From Flavisolibacter tropicus (GTDB lineage: Bacteria > Bacteroidota > Bacteroidia > Chitinophagales > Chitinophagaceae), in the NCBI RefSeq assembly GCF_001644645.1, contig NZ_CP011390.1, positions 1,426,001-1,490,000 on the forward strand: 64,000 bases of DNA, written 5' to 3'. Positions 36,420-45,213 of the stretch are shown one piece after another. A program made the translations under genes and the position numbers. The number at the start of each line of letters is the position of its first letter. Position 1 is the stretch's first letter. The notes beneath the pieces are model-generated. The model saw only the letters and a list, made by a program, of their open reading frames with translations, was not told the origin of the DNA and made no database searches.

Positions 36420-37523
36420 CTATTCACGTTTATACAATAGTATCTCTACTCGTCTATTTTTTTGTCTACCTATAGCTGTCTGATTATCTGCCACTGGGCG
36501 TTCACTACCGTAGCCCCTGCTAATAATTGATTGATGCAACCGCTGCTGTAAATAAGAAGCAACTGTATTTGCTCGTCGCCATGACAATTCACAATTTGCC
36601 ATATCAGTTCCCCTGCTATCTGTATGCCCATTCACTATTATAGAATCGATTGTAGCAGCGCCTATCTTTTTAGAAATACTATCCAGTAGGCTTAGCGTTT
36701 GTTTTGTAACAGTAAAACTATTGGTAGCAAAATAGATCTCTGGCACAAGGAAAGTATCCACCTTCAAAGTAATAGTAGCCGAAGGTAGTGGTACCACTGG
36801 TGGTGGGTTTGTTTTATATTTCAGCATTAGCATAGCCTGGTACTCATGCCGTTCATCCTCTGCATATATATCGTCCCGGGTTAGTCGCCAATCTTTACAC
36901 AATACTTCGTTGGGATCAGTAATCAAAAGTTCTACTTCATCAAAGAGCACAAAAAAGCTATTCTCTAAAGGAATACCAGTGGGGCCTGTTATATCCCTTT
37001 TACTGAAGTTGCCAATTGCTATAAACACTTCATTCCCTTGTGCTATATAATCAAAACTTATTTTTTGCCACCCGGTATCTCTTGTTGGTTTATTTTTTCC
37101 ATTACTGAAATAAAAGGAAGGCTTGATCTTTTGATAAGGCTGTTTTTCAAACAAAAAATCATAGGATGAAAAATAGACGCCCATACTGTCAAGAATCGGA
37201 TGAGCTGACTTTATATAACATTGGAACCGATAGGTTTTTCCCCTTTGTAACTGACAAAGCAGGCGACTTCTAACAAACGTCCGGTAATAAGGCTTTTTTG
37301 CATGACCTGCAATCAACGCCACAAAATGTTCACCATTGTGCGCTAAAGCCCGGTCTTTGAAATAATAGATGAAAGAAGGTACTGTATATATCCAGGCTTC
37401 CGGAGCACAATTCACCTTGTATTCAGAACAAATATTCTCTTCCTCAAAATCCCCGTTAACCAACAAGTTTTGAGCATGTGCCTTTAGGGCTACAAGTAGT
37501 AGTATGAAGGGTACTAAACGCAT
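36420..37523 (-). CDS. OmpA-family outer-membrane protein
   Basis: A 367-residue secreted protein. Signal peptide about 1-17 (ALKAHAQ). The N-terminal part (about 18-190) looks like a jelly-roll carbohydrate-binding-like domain (NLLVNGDFEEENIC ... FVLFDEVELLI). The C-terminal OmpA domain (about 265-367) has the peptidoglycan-binding core IIVNGHTDSRGTDMANCELSWRRA with the Asp and Arg that bind diaminopimelate, and GYGSERPVADN. It probably links outer membrane to peptidoglycan while the N-terminal domain binds outside partners. Confidence 0.88.
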   Translation of the reverse strand: MRLVPFILLLVALKAHAQNLLVNGDFEEENICSEYKVNCAPEAWIYTVPSFIYYFKDRALAHNGEHFVALIAGHAKKPYYRTFVRSRLLCQLQRGKTYRFQCYIKSAHPILDSMGVYFSSYDFLFEKQPYQKIKPSFYFSNGKNKPTRDTGWQKISFDYIAQGNEVFIAIGNFSKRDITGPTGIPLENSFFVLFDEVELLITDPNEVLCKDWRLTRDDIYAEDERHEYQAMLMLKYKTNPPPVVPLPSATITLKVDTFLVPEIYFATNSFTVTKQTLSLLDSISKKIGAATIDSIIVNGHTDSRGTDMANCELSWRRANTVASYLQQRLHQSIISRGYGSERPVADNQTAIGRQKNRRVEILLYKRE

Positions 37524-37560
37524 TTATTTTAAGACACCAAAAGCAAGCTTAATGGCTGCA

Positions 37561-38808
37561 TCAGCTTCTCTCTTCCCAGATCTGCGCCAAGTGTACAATG
37601 GTCTCTACCGCCTTATTCATATCCTGAACAGAGATGAATTCTTTTTTAGAGTGTATGGCCTGCATACCTGTAAACAGGTTGGGACAAGGCAGGCCCATAA
37701 ACGATAAGCGACTACCATCTGTACCACCACGAATACTTTCCATTCTAACCGTAAAGCCTGAACGTTGTATAGCCTCTCTGGCATATTCCACTACTTGCGG
37801 ATGCTGATCCAGAACTTCCTTCATATTCCGGTATTGTTCAGTAACCTTAAATTCAAAAGAGGCAGTTGGATAGTTTTCCATTACCATTTCCACAACACTC
37901 AACAGGAAATCTTCCTTTGTTTTCAAGCCAGCCGTTACAAAGTCACGGATAATAAAATCAATTGTACATTGCTCTGCAATTCCGTCTAAACGTATTGGAT
38001 GTATAAACCCTTGTTTTCCCTCTGTGGTTTCAGGGGATAGCTCAGCCCTAGGTAAAGAGGCCAGTACATCACTTGCAATTTTCAAGGCATTGACCATTTT
38101 ATCTTTTGCATAGCCAGGGTGGGTAATTACACCTTTAATGATCACCTGCACACCATCCGCACTAAAAGTTTCGTCCTCAAGATCTCCGGCTTCACCTCCA
38201 TCCAGTGTATAACCAAATTGTGCACCCAGCTTTGGTATATCTACTTTAGCAGTACCCTTCCCTACCTCTTCATCAGGCGTAAATAAGATCTTGATCGTAC
38301 CATGTTTAATTTCAGGATGGTTGATCAAAAAGTTCGCTGCATCCATAATTTCAGCTACGCCTGCTTTATCATCCGACCCCAATAATGTTGTACCGCTAGC
38401 CGTAATGATGTCGTGTCCTATTAGTTTATTCAAATAGGCAAAGTCATTTTTGCTCAGCACAATACTTTTATCGTCTGGCAATACAATATCCTCACCTTGA
38501 TAACTCTTATGCAACAATGGTTTTACACCTTTACCGCTGGCATCGGGAGCTGTATCTACATGCGAGCAAAAACAAATAACAGGCACCTGCTTTTCTGTAT
38601 TGGCCGGTATAGTTGCATACACGTATCCCCATTGGTCCATATGCGCATCTTCAATGCCTATTGCTTTCAACTCTTCTACTAACAAACGTGATAAATCTTT
38701 CTGTTTTTCTGTAGTTGGGTGCGTATTTGAAAGCGGGTCGCTTTGTGTATCAAACTGTACATATTGCATAAAGCGCTCGGCTGCTGTAAAGGTGTAGTCC
38801 TGAAACAT
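37561..38808 (-). CDS. pepT: peptidase T (tripeptide aminopeptidase)
   Basis: A 415-residue M20B metallopeptidase. Zinc ligands are in SHVDTAPDASG (His and Asp), GSDDKAGVAEIMDA (bridging Asp), TPDEEVGKG (Glu pair), LDGGEAGDLEDETF and IHSKKEFISVQDM (His). Removes N-terminal residues from tripeptides in the cytosol. Length agrees with E. coli PepT. It is a stand-alone gene, with OmpA downstream by 37 bp. Confidence 0.95.
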   Translation of the reverse strand: MFQDYTFTAAERFMQYVQFDTQSDPLSNTHPTTEKQKDLSRLLVEELKAIGIEDAHMDQWGYVYATIPANTEKQVPVICFCSHVDTAPDASGKGVKPLLHKSYQGEDIVLPDDKSIVLSKNDFAYLNKLIGHDIITASGTTLLGSDDKAGVAEIMDAANFLINHPEIKHGTIKILFTPDEEVGKGTAKVDIPKLGAQFGYTLDGGEAGDLEDETFSADGVQVIIKGVITHPGYAKDKMVNALKIASDVLASLPRAELSPETTEGKQGFIHPIRLDGIAEQCTIDFIIRDFVTAGLKTKEDFLLSVVEMVMENYPTASFEFKVTEQYRNMKEVLDQHPQVVEYAREAIQRSGFTVRMESIRGGTDGSRLSFMGLPCPNLFTGMQAIHSKKEFISVQDMNKAVETIVHLAQIWEERS

Positions 38809-38833
38809 AATTAAAAATACAAAAGTAGAAGTA

Positions 38834-38875
38834 TGGAATTTGAAATTCGAAATCTGAAATTTGAAATCTGAAGGC
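38834..38875. repeat. heptanucleotide-period repeat upstream of pepT
   Basis: Six words at a strict 7-bp step from 38834: tggaatt, tgaaatt, cgaaatc, tgaaatt, tgaaatc, tgaaggc. The complement of the same word occurs in frame in the RsmB-like gene at 44392-44419. Confidence 0.8.
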
Positions 38876-38887
38876 TATATCAACAAG

Positions 38888-38917
38888 AAGGCTGAAAACA
38901 ATACTGTTTTCAGCCTT
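38888..38917 (-). terminator. hairpin after the FKBP gene
   Basis: Perfect 13-bp arms (aaggctgaaaaca / tgttttcagcctt) with a 4-nt loop, 37 bp past the FKBP stop codon. No clear T run follows on the minus strand, so termination is likely but not certain. Confidence 0.55.
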
Positions 38918-38953
38918 CCTATTTGGAATTTATTATTTGGGATTTCAACCAAC

Positions 38954-39409
38954 TTATGGCATGATAATACGAGAAGTTGGTACAATCTCAACCAATTCAA
39001 TATCAAAAATCAAATCTTGACCTGCCAGGGGATGGTTCGCATCTAAGATCACACTTTGATCTTTTACTTCAACAATAGTTACTGGAAATTGCTGACCAGA
39101 GCCATTGTTCATCATTAACTGCATACCTACTTCAGGATTCATATCCGGAGGGAATTGATCTTTAGGGAACTCAATGATCATTTCCTGGCTTTTTTGGCCG
39201 TATGCATCATCCACAGCAATTTCCACTGTTCTTTTATCTCCTACCTGCATGCCTTTTACGCCTTCATCAAAGCCTTTTATTACCTGGCCACCACCTACTG
39301 TAAACTCTAATGGATCACGACCCTGAGAGGAGTCAAACGTTTCGCCACTACGAAGTTTACCGTGATAATGAACCTTTACTTTATCGCCTTCTTTAACCTG
39401 TTGTTGCAT
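38954..39409 (-). CDS. FKBP-type prolyl isomerase, SlyD-like
   Basis: A 151-residue protein with the FKBP core split by the insert-in-flap chaperone domain, as in SlyD: VKVHYHGKLRSGETFDSS ... GGGQVIKGFDEGVKGM, then the insert (AYGQKSQEMIIEFPKDQF ... VDAN-like VILDANHPLAGQDL) and the closing FDIELVEI. It lacks the His/Cys-rich metal-binding tail of E. coli SlyD. Catalyses cis-trans proline isomerisation and assists folding in the cytosol (no signal peptide). Confidence 0.92.
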   Translation of the reverse strand: MQQQVKEGDKVKVHYHGKLRSGETFDSSQGRDPLEFTVGGGQVIKGFDEGVKGMQVGDKRTVEIAVDDAYGQKSQEMIIEFPKDQFPPDMNPEVGMQLMMNNGSGQQFPVTIVEVKDQSVILDANHPLAGQDLIFDIELVEIVPTSRIIMP

Positions 39410-39640
39410 GATTTTTATTTTTAAAATAACGATTGAATAACTAGTGTCCTTCGCTACGACGCATGGCTGTAATTAACGTTTGCATGCCCAACTAATAGGT
39501 TGCAGGTTGTACTATACGGCGAATGAAGAACTGGCAAGGTACAACAAACTGCCGATTCTCACCTAAACCACGGAAGGTTGCCTTTAACAAGTCACTTTTA
39601 AATTTCTACCTACTTTTAAGGTCACAGATTACCGTTCAAA

Positions 39641-40939
39641 ATGATTACTATGATTCGTAGGCTAAAAACTATTTTGTTATTCTTTACCCTTTTAACGTCA
39701 TCTGCTTTAATGGCACAGCACAAATCCGCAGTGAAAAATCAATCATCACAAATCATGCCCGCTGCGGAACGTTTGGATAAATACCTGCCCTTATTAAAAG
39801 GCAAAAAGGTGGCAGTATTTGCCAATCAAACCTCTACTGTCGGCAATACACATCTGGTTGATACTTTGCAGAAAAGTGGCGTAACCATTAAGGTGATCTT
39901 TGGACCAGAACATGGTTTCAGAGGCACAGCAGACGCGGGAGAAAAAGTAGAAAGCACTATTGATCAAGCTACCGGAGTTCCCGTTGTTTCATTGTATGGC
40001 AAAAAACGAGTGCCTTCAAAAGAAGACCTGGAAGGTGTTGATGTTATGTTATTTGACATACAAGACGTAGGTGTACGTTTCTACACCTATATCTCTTCCC
40101 TGCAAGAATACATGGAAACAGCTATCAAATACAATATTCCACTGATTGTTTTAGACCGGCCTAACCCTAACGGACATTATGTAGATGGTCCGGTATTGGA
40201 AACAAAATACAAGTCATTTGTAGGTATGCAACCTGTACCTGTTGTATACGGAATGACCGTTGGTGAATATGCTAAAATGCTACTGGAGGAAGGATGGCTG
40301 AGCAAAGAAGCAATGGATGCCTATACTCAAAATGTATTAGCGGCTACCTACCCTCCGGGGGCTTCTTATTTCTCACTAAACGTTATCCCCAATGCCAATT
40401 ATACACATAAAAGCAAATATGTATTACCTGTAAAACCTTCACCCAACCTGCCCGATATTCAATCGATCTATTGGTATCCCTCTACCTGCTTTTTTGAAGG
40501 TACCGTTTTAAGTGAAGGGCGAGGCACTGATAAACCTTTCGAGATCTTTGGACATCCTTCTATGCCAAAGAACTTATATCAGTTCACACCTACCTCTCGC
40601 GATGGCGCTAAGGATCCAAAATTAAAAGACCAGGTTTGTTATGGTTGGAATGTTAGCGGTACACCGGCTGAAGTATTGAAGAAAGTAAATAACAAAGTTC
40701 AATTAAGCTACCTGCTAAAGGCCTATCAACTATTCCCAGAAAAAGACAAGTTCTTTATTCTGCCAAAATCAGGTAATGCTGACGAAAGTTTCTTTAATAA
40801 GCTGGCAGGTAATGCTAGCCTCATGCAACAAATAAAAGCTGGTAAGTCGGAGAAAGAGATTCGCAAAAGTTGGGAGACAAAGCTGAAAGCGTTTAAAAAA
40901 ATACGTAAGAAGTATCTTCTTTATCCAGACTTTGAATAG
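39641..40939 (+). CDS. DUF1343 exo-beta-N-acetylmuramidase (NamZ-like)
   Basis: A 432-residue exported protein of the DUF1343 family. Signal peptide about 1-25 (SSALMAQ; a second Met at codon 4 is an equal start). Family landmarks: VAVFANQTSTVG, IFGPEHGFRG, GVPVVSLYG, DVMLFDIQDVGVRFYTYISSL, LDRPNPNG and FEGTVLSEGRGTDKPFE. The B. subtilis relative NamZ removes MurNAc from the ends of peptidoglycan fragments; the same activity is expected here in the periplasm, for cell-wall turnover. Divergent from the FKBP gene. Confidence 0.9.
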   Translation: MITMIRRLKTILLFFTLLTSSALMAQHKSAVKNQSSQIMPAAERLDKYLPLLKGKKVAVFANQTSTVGNTHLVDTLQKSGVTIKVIFGPEHGFRGTADAGEKVESTIDQATGVPVVSLYGKKRVPSKEDLEGVDVMLFDIQDVGVRFYTYISSLQEYMETAIKYNIPLIVLDRPNPNGHYVDGPVLETKYKSFVGMQPVPVVYGMTVGEYAKMLLEEGWLSKEAMDAYTQNVLAATYPPGASYFSLNVIPNANYTHKSKYVLPVKPSPNLPDIQSIYWYPSTCFFEGTVLSEGRGTDKPFEIFGHPSMPKNLYQFTPTSRDGAKDPKLKDQVCYGWNVSGTPAEVLKKVNNKVQLSYLLKAYQLFPEKDKFFILPKSGNADESFFNKLAGNASLMQQIKAGKSEKEIRKSWETKLKAFKKIRKKYLLYPDFE

Positions 40940-40944
40940 AGTGA

Positions 40945-41039
40945 ATAAGTTGACAGGTTTACAAGTTGAAAGGTGATACTTTCGCATCTTAACAGGTTAG
41001 TACAGACTCAAATTGTTAACCGTAAACCTGTCAACTTAT
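40945..41039. repeat. 18-bp inverted repeat before fmt
   Basis: Perfect arms ataagttgacaggtttac (40945-40962) and its complement (41022-41039) enclose 59 bp. The right arm ends 13 bp before the fmt start codon, so it could fold in the fmt leader. The words agttgac and gtcaact are of the same kind as those at 47140-47250. Confidence 0.75.
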
Positions 41040-41052
41040 CAACTTAACTATT

Positions 41053-41997
41053 TTGAAATACTATAAAGATCTCCGCATTGTTTTCATGGGCACTCCTGAG
41101 TTTGCTGTTGCTTCCTTGGATGCTCTGGTAAATGCAGGCTGTAATATTGTTGGCGTTATTACAGCTCCCGACAAGCCCGCAGGACGTGGTATGCAATTGC
41201 AACAAAGTGCTGTAAAGAAATATGCTGTTGAACACCAACTACATGTGCTTCAACCCGAAAAACTAAAGAATCCACAATTCCTGGAAGAACTTAAAGCCCT
41301 ACAGGCCGATCTTCAGATAGTGGTGGCCTTCCGTATGCTTCCGGAAGTAGTCTGGAATATGCCTCACATGGGCACTATTAATGTACACGGCTCTTTACTC
41401 CCTCAGTATCGTGGTGCTGCGCCTATCAATTGGGCTGTGATCAATGGTGAAAAAGAAACGGGCGTTACCACCTTTAAACTCAAGCATGAAATTGATACGG
41501 GAGACATTTTACTCCAAGAACGCTTTCCCATTGGTGATAACGAAACCTCCGGCTCTGTACACGACCGCATGAAAGAAATTGGAGCCCAGCTACTTGTAAA
41601 AACAGTGCAAGGATTGGCAGAAGGCACATTAAATGAAACCCCTCAATCAGACATCACCCATCAGACATCAGACATCAAACATGCTCCTAAGATCTTTACT
41701 GACACCTGCCGCATTGATTGGAACAAGCCAGTAGCTGATATACATAATCAAATAAGGGGTTTATCGCCCTTTCCTGGAGCCTTTACCCAACTGGAAGGCA
41801 AAACATTTAAGATCTACCAAGCCACAAAAGAAGAAGGTAATGCAACCGAAACGCCGGGTACAGTTCTTACTGACAAAAAAACGTTCTTGAAGTTTGCCTG
41901 CGCAGATGGCTATCTTAATGTAAAAGAGTTGCAACTAGAAGGTAAAAAGCGTATGCTAACAGAAGACTTCTTAAGAGGCTATCGCTTTCAAGAGTAA
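41053..41997 (+). CDS. fmt: methionyl-tRNA formyltransferase
   Basis: A 314-residue Fmt. The start must be TTG at 41053: an in-frame stop lies at 41023 and the next ATG (41086) would remove the first beta-strand (LRIVFMGTPEFA). Catalytic N110, H112 and D148 are present (INVHGSLLPQYRG, HEIDTGDIL). Formylates initiator Met-tRNA. Residues about 197-209 (PQSDITHQTSDIK) are encoded by a 7-bp repeat tract (41647-41681) that keeps the frame; relatives have a variable loop here, just before HAPKIF. Confidence 0.95.
   Translation: MKYYKDLRIVFMGTPEFAVASLDALVNAGCNIVGVITAPDKPAGRGMQLQQSAVKKYAVEHQLHVLQPEKLKNPQFLEELKALQADLQIVVAFRMLPEVVWNMPHMGTINVHGSLLPQYRGAAPINWAVINGEKETGVTTFKLKHEIDTGDILLQERFPIGDNETSGSVHDRMKEIGAQLLVKTVQGLAEGTLNETPQSDITHQTSDIKHAPKIFTDTCRIDWNKPVADIHNQIRGLSPFPGAFTQLEGKTFKIYQATKEEGNATETPGTVLTDKKTFLKFACADGYLNVKELQLEGKKRMLTEDFLRGYRFQE
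41647..41681. repeat. heptanucleotide-period repeat inside fmt
   Basis: Five 7-bp words in a row: tcagaca, tcaccca, tcagaca twice, tcaaaca. They lie in the coding frame of fmt. Confidence 0.85.
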
Positions 41998-42021
41998 GCA
42001 CACAAAAACTCATTAAACTAA

Positions 42022-42057
42022 AAAGCCTGCAAAGAACATTTATTCCTTGCAGGCTTT
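42022..42057. terminator. bidirectional terminator between fmt and the LysM gene
   Basis: Perfect 11-bp arms (aaagcctgcaa / ttgcaggcttt), 14-nt loop, T run on the minus side and a T-rich stretch on the plus side. It serves the convergent genes on both sides. Confidence 0.85.
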
Positions 42058-42112
42058 CTCATTTTATTAAGAATCTTGGCAATCCTTTCTAAATCCAATT
42101 AATCTGCGGTCG

Positions 42113-43072
42113 TTAGTAGTTGACTTTCACAACAAACTTCTCTGCGTCTGTAATATCCAGCACACTGGCGGCCGCATTACTGATGCGTACATCCAGTCCA
42201 GCGTTCTGACGAATGCCGCTCATGCCTCCTAATACTTTGGCATAAATCGCCTTGTTGTTAGAGGGGTTTATCACACGAATTATTGTACCAGGATCTACAC
42301 CATCCATTAATGCATAATACTTTGTATCCTGCCAACCACTAGCTGTTTTGAAGATGCTTGCTGTTGCGGTGGATTCCTTATTTGCATTCATGGATTTCGA
42401 CTGTTGTTCAAAGGCCGATTTAAAATAACCACCATTCGCATCTCTAACAGCTGTTTGCGCAGGCACTGTAGCTATTGACTTAGCTGGCGCTTCTTTTGGA
42501 GGTTCAGTTGAAACCACTGGCTCTGCCTTCTTAGGCTCTTCTTTTGGTGCCTGTGGTTCACCTTTAGTAGTAGTTGAAACGGGCGTCGTAGTTACTGGTG
42601 TAGTAGTAACAGGCGTCGTAGATGCTACAGCGCCATTTTCTGATTTAACATAACCTACAATCAGTTTCTGACCTGCAGAAATAGCATCACTACTAAGGTT
42701 ATTATACTTGCGCAGTGTAGCCATCAACACATTATTATTTTTTAAGCTTACACGGTACAATCCTTCCTTATCGCCTACTTTATAATACACGGGAATGTTA
42801 GCAGTAGTAGTTTGGGTGAAGTTGGAAGCCGTTAACGGAATCATTACCTGCTGCCCCACGTTCAAACCATTATTCATATCCAAGCTGTTGTAGGTAGCAA
42901 TTTCTTTTGGAGCAATGCTATACAACCGACCAATAGAATAAAAATTTTCTTTAGACTGTACAGTATGTGTTATATAAAAGCCCTTGTTGCTATTTTGGAT
43001 AAGCAGCTCGTGTTGAGCAAAAAGGCTTATCGTAGTGAAAAATAAAAATAAGGATAAGACAAGCTTTTTCAT
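42113..43072 (-). CDS. exported LysM-domain protein
   Basis: About 319 residues from the Met at 43072 (MKKLVLSLFLFF...), which gives a compact signal peptide ending SLFAQ; six codons upstream (43090) are dispensable. Two LysM-like motifs follow: THTVQSKENFYSIGRLYSI ... GQQVMIP, and a second, more divergent one ending GQKLIVGY. A Thr/Pro/Glu-rich linker (VTTTPVTTTPVSTTT, then Pro/Glu/Lys) leads to a C-terminal beta-rich domain (YYALMDGVDPGTIIRVINP ... GLDVRISNAAA), like a double-psi barrel of the RlpA sort without its catalytic residues confirmed. It probably binds peptidoglycan in the periplasm. Confidence 0.86.
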   Translation of the reverse strand: MKKLVLSLFLFFTTISLFAQHELLIQNSNKGFYITHTVQSKENFYSIGRLYSIAPKEIATYNSLDMNNGLNVGQQVMIPLTASNFTQTTTANIPVYYKVGDKEGLYRVSLKNNNVLMATLRKYNNLSSDAISAGQKLIVGYVKSENGAVASTTPVTTTPVTTTPVSTTTKGEPQAPKEEPKKAEPVVSTEPPKEAPAKSIATVPAQTAVRDANGGYFKSAFEQQSKSMNANKESTATASIFKTASGWQDTKYYALMDGVDPGTIIRVINPSNNKAIYAKVLGGMSGIRQNAGLDVRISNAAASVLDITDAEKFVVKVNY

Positions 43073-43173
43073 GCGGTTCCAGTTTTTCAATAGTGATTTT
43101 AATTCCTGTAAATAAATACTTGGTACGAAGCGTTCATTTACAGCAGATTAGCAAATACAAATATGCCTATTTT

Positions 43174-44547
43174 TTAGTTGCCACTGTCATAATACTGCTT
43201 CAAAATACGCATTTCTTTGGGATAGTAATTGTTTATGCGGTTAGGCAAAGCATTTATCCACCCTAAAACCTGATTTTGATAAGTAACTACTTGCCAACCT
43301 TTTACAGGTGGATCTATTGAAAGATCGGCCCGTTGCAGGTAACGGATGGCTTCTTCTAGGCTTAATTCAAAGCGCGTGATATTGGCTAATAACATGCCAC
43401 TTACGGCTAAAGCATGGTCAGGCACCAATTTATTTTTCATGATCTCACCCAATGTAGTACCCGCATATTGCAGGTATAAATTGGCTTGTATGACTAAAAA
43501 AGCTTCTATCAGTATTTTTGGTAAAGCAAATAACATATCCCCTTGCTTTAGTACTTCTAATTGATTTAAGTTAATATATGTCTCTAACAATGCTTTCTCC
43601 TTTGCTGTAGCTATATCTGGCTTCGCCATCTTATACCGGCGCTCTCCTCCTTCTTTTTTGCGAAAGCAACTAAGAAAGAATCCTTCCCCTTTTACCTTAT
43701 CAGGGTAAAAGCGATAGCCCTCTGCTCCTGCTTTCGATGTGGTCGTTACAATCTTCCATTCTGCAGGCACTTGCAAGGCTATGTTTTCCATTCCTTGCTC
43801 TGTTACCAACCAATCCATTATTTCTTCATCTTCTTCCGTAGAGTAAGAACAGGTAGAATAGATCAATACACCATCCTGTTTTAAGGCAGGTAAGGCATCA
43901 GCCAATATACGACGCTGTCGGCCACAACAAAGTTGCACATTATCAGGGCTCCACTCTTCTATAGCTTCCTCATCGCGACGAAACAAGCCACTGCCGCTAC
44001 AAGGGGCATCTACCACCATCACATCAAAAAAACCTTCCAAGCGGTTAAAATGCTGAGGATCGTTATTAGTAACAATCACATTACTGGCACCCCATTTTAT
44101 GATGTTCTGCTTCAAAACGCCAGCACGCGCCTTTATCACTTCATTACTGACCAGTAAACTATCTGGAGAAATCAATGACTGTATATGGGTAGACTTACCA
44201 CCCGGAGCAGCGCACATATCCAGCGCTTTAATAGGTTTAGTCAGATCAACGGTTTGCTTTAATGCCTGCTCCAAAAACATACTGGAGGCTTCCTGAACAT
44301 AATAGCAACCGGCATGAAATAAAGGATCAAAGGTGAAGGAAGGACGCTGTGAAAGATAATAGCCATATTGTGTCCAGGGAACAGGAGTTATTTCAGATTT
44401 CAGATTTCGGATTTCAGATTTCTTTCTTGGGTTGACTCGGATAGAAGTAATCTGTTCGCCACTTTGATGAACCGTTTCAAAGGCCTCTTTGTCAAAGCCA
44501 GGCAAACCTTCTAAGGATGCTATAAATTCTTGAGGTAACTGCACCAA
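43174..44547 (-). CDS. RsmB/NOP-family rRNA (cytosine-C5) methyltransferase
   Basis: A 457-residue m5C RNA methyltransferase. SAM motif MCAAPGGKST (111-120), motif IV APCSGSG with C183, motif VI STCSYS with nucleophile C233. The C-terminal 100 residues form the extra RNA-binding domain typical of RsmF-like enzymes. Target is probably 16S rRNA, the exact base unknown. Residues 43-53 (KSEIRNLKSEI) come from a 7-bp repeat tract in frame (44392-44419), an apparent insertion near the N-terminus between IRVNPRK and the next conserved strand. Confidence 0.9.
   Translation of the reverse strand: MVQLPQEFIASLEGLPGFDKEAFETVHQSGEQITSIRVNPRKKSEIRNLKSEITPVPWTQYGYYLSQRPSFTFDPLFHAGCYYVQEASSMFLEQALKQTVDLTKPIKALDMCAAPGGKSTHIQSLISPDSLLVSNEVIKARAGVLKQNIIKWGASNVIVTNNDPQHFNRLEGFFDVMVVDAPCSGSGLFRRDEEAIEEWSPDNVQLCCGRQRRILADALPALKQDGVLIYSTCSYSTEEDEEIMDWLVTEQGMENIALQVPAEWKIVTTTSKAGAEGYRFYPDKVKGEGFFLSCFRKKEGGERRYKMAKPDIATAKEKALLETYINLNQLEVLKQGDMLFALPKILIEAFLVIQANLYLQYAGTTLGEIMKNKLVPDHALAVSGMLLANITRFELSLEEAIRYLQRADLSIDPPVKGWQVVTYQNQVLGWINALPNRINNYYPKEMRILKQYYDSGN
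44392..44426. repeat. heptanucleotide-period repeat inside the RsmB-like gene
   Basis: Five 7-bp words on the plus strand from 44392: ttcagat twice, ttcggat, ttcagat, ttctttc. The complement is the word seen upstream of pepT (38834-38875). Confidence 0.85.
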
Positions 44548-44679
44548 ACAAAACTAGTAACAATCAGGCATCAATACGTTCTTAATCTAACGTTTTACAG
44601 CTTTCAGAAGTACCGTTATTTTGAAGACTTCTGCTTGATTTACGTCCTAATGGCAATTTGACATCTAGGGGGGCAACTC

Positions 44680-45144
44680 TTATTCGTCAGCCCTTATTTT
44701 GAAAGCTGATGCTGCTTGCTTCGTCTGCAAAGATGTAAAACACTTCCACCAAGCGTCATTTTTTTGAGCTAATTTCCGTTGGTCTATTTTGGTTTTATCA
44801 AAATTCATATTGCTCATAGCGTGTTCGATAAACTCACTAGGAAGCCAAACACTATGTTCTTTGATGTAATGGCTTAATCCCTCTGGCCACGCAAATGTGC
44901 CGTCTGTTAAATCAGAACATCCCATTTCCCATTCTGGCTTACCACAATTGAACCGGCAAAAGCTATGTCCTAAATAATGAAAGAATGCAAGGCCGTTTTC
45001 CAAGTACTGAATAATTGCTTGCCTTTGCTCAGTTGAAATACTAAAATCAATGAAATTATGCGGGTCTGGTAAATCTGGCAAACTTACAGATTTCCAGTAG
45101 CCTATTGCTTTTGGTTGTATAACATTCTCGGGATATGTAATCAT
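44680..45144 (-). CDS. conserved hypothetical protein
   Basis: A 154-residue protein that I do not recognise. It has no signal peptide or membrane helix and is rich in Trp, His and Cys: HYLGHSFCRFNCG (about 56-68), WEMGCSDLTDGTFAWPEGLSHYI (about 72-94), WWKCF near the end. The ordered aromatic/Cys pattern and coding character over the full length support a real gene. It stands alone between the RsmB-like gene and pntB with 69-132 bp gaps. Function unknown. Confidence 0.7.
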   Translation of the reverse strand: MITYPENVIQPKAIGYWKSVSLPDLPDPHNFIDFSISTEQRQAIIQYLENGLAFFHYLGHSFCRFNCGKPEWEMGCSDLTDGTFAWPEGLSHYIKEHSVWLPSEFIEHAMSNMNFDKTKIDQRKLAQKNDAWWKCFTSLQTKQAASAFKIRADE

Positions 45145-45213
45145 TGGGGCCTTAGGTCAAAATAGAGTAAAACAGAGATTGCAATATTGAATATCTCTCC
45201 GAGCTAAAAATAC

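Noticed and set aside
38888..38917. Attenuator for pepT
   Set aside because: The hairpin lies upstream of pepT only as DNA; on the minus strand it is better placed as the end of the FKBP transcript.
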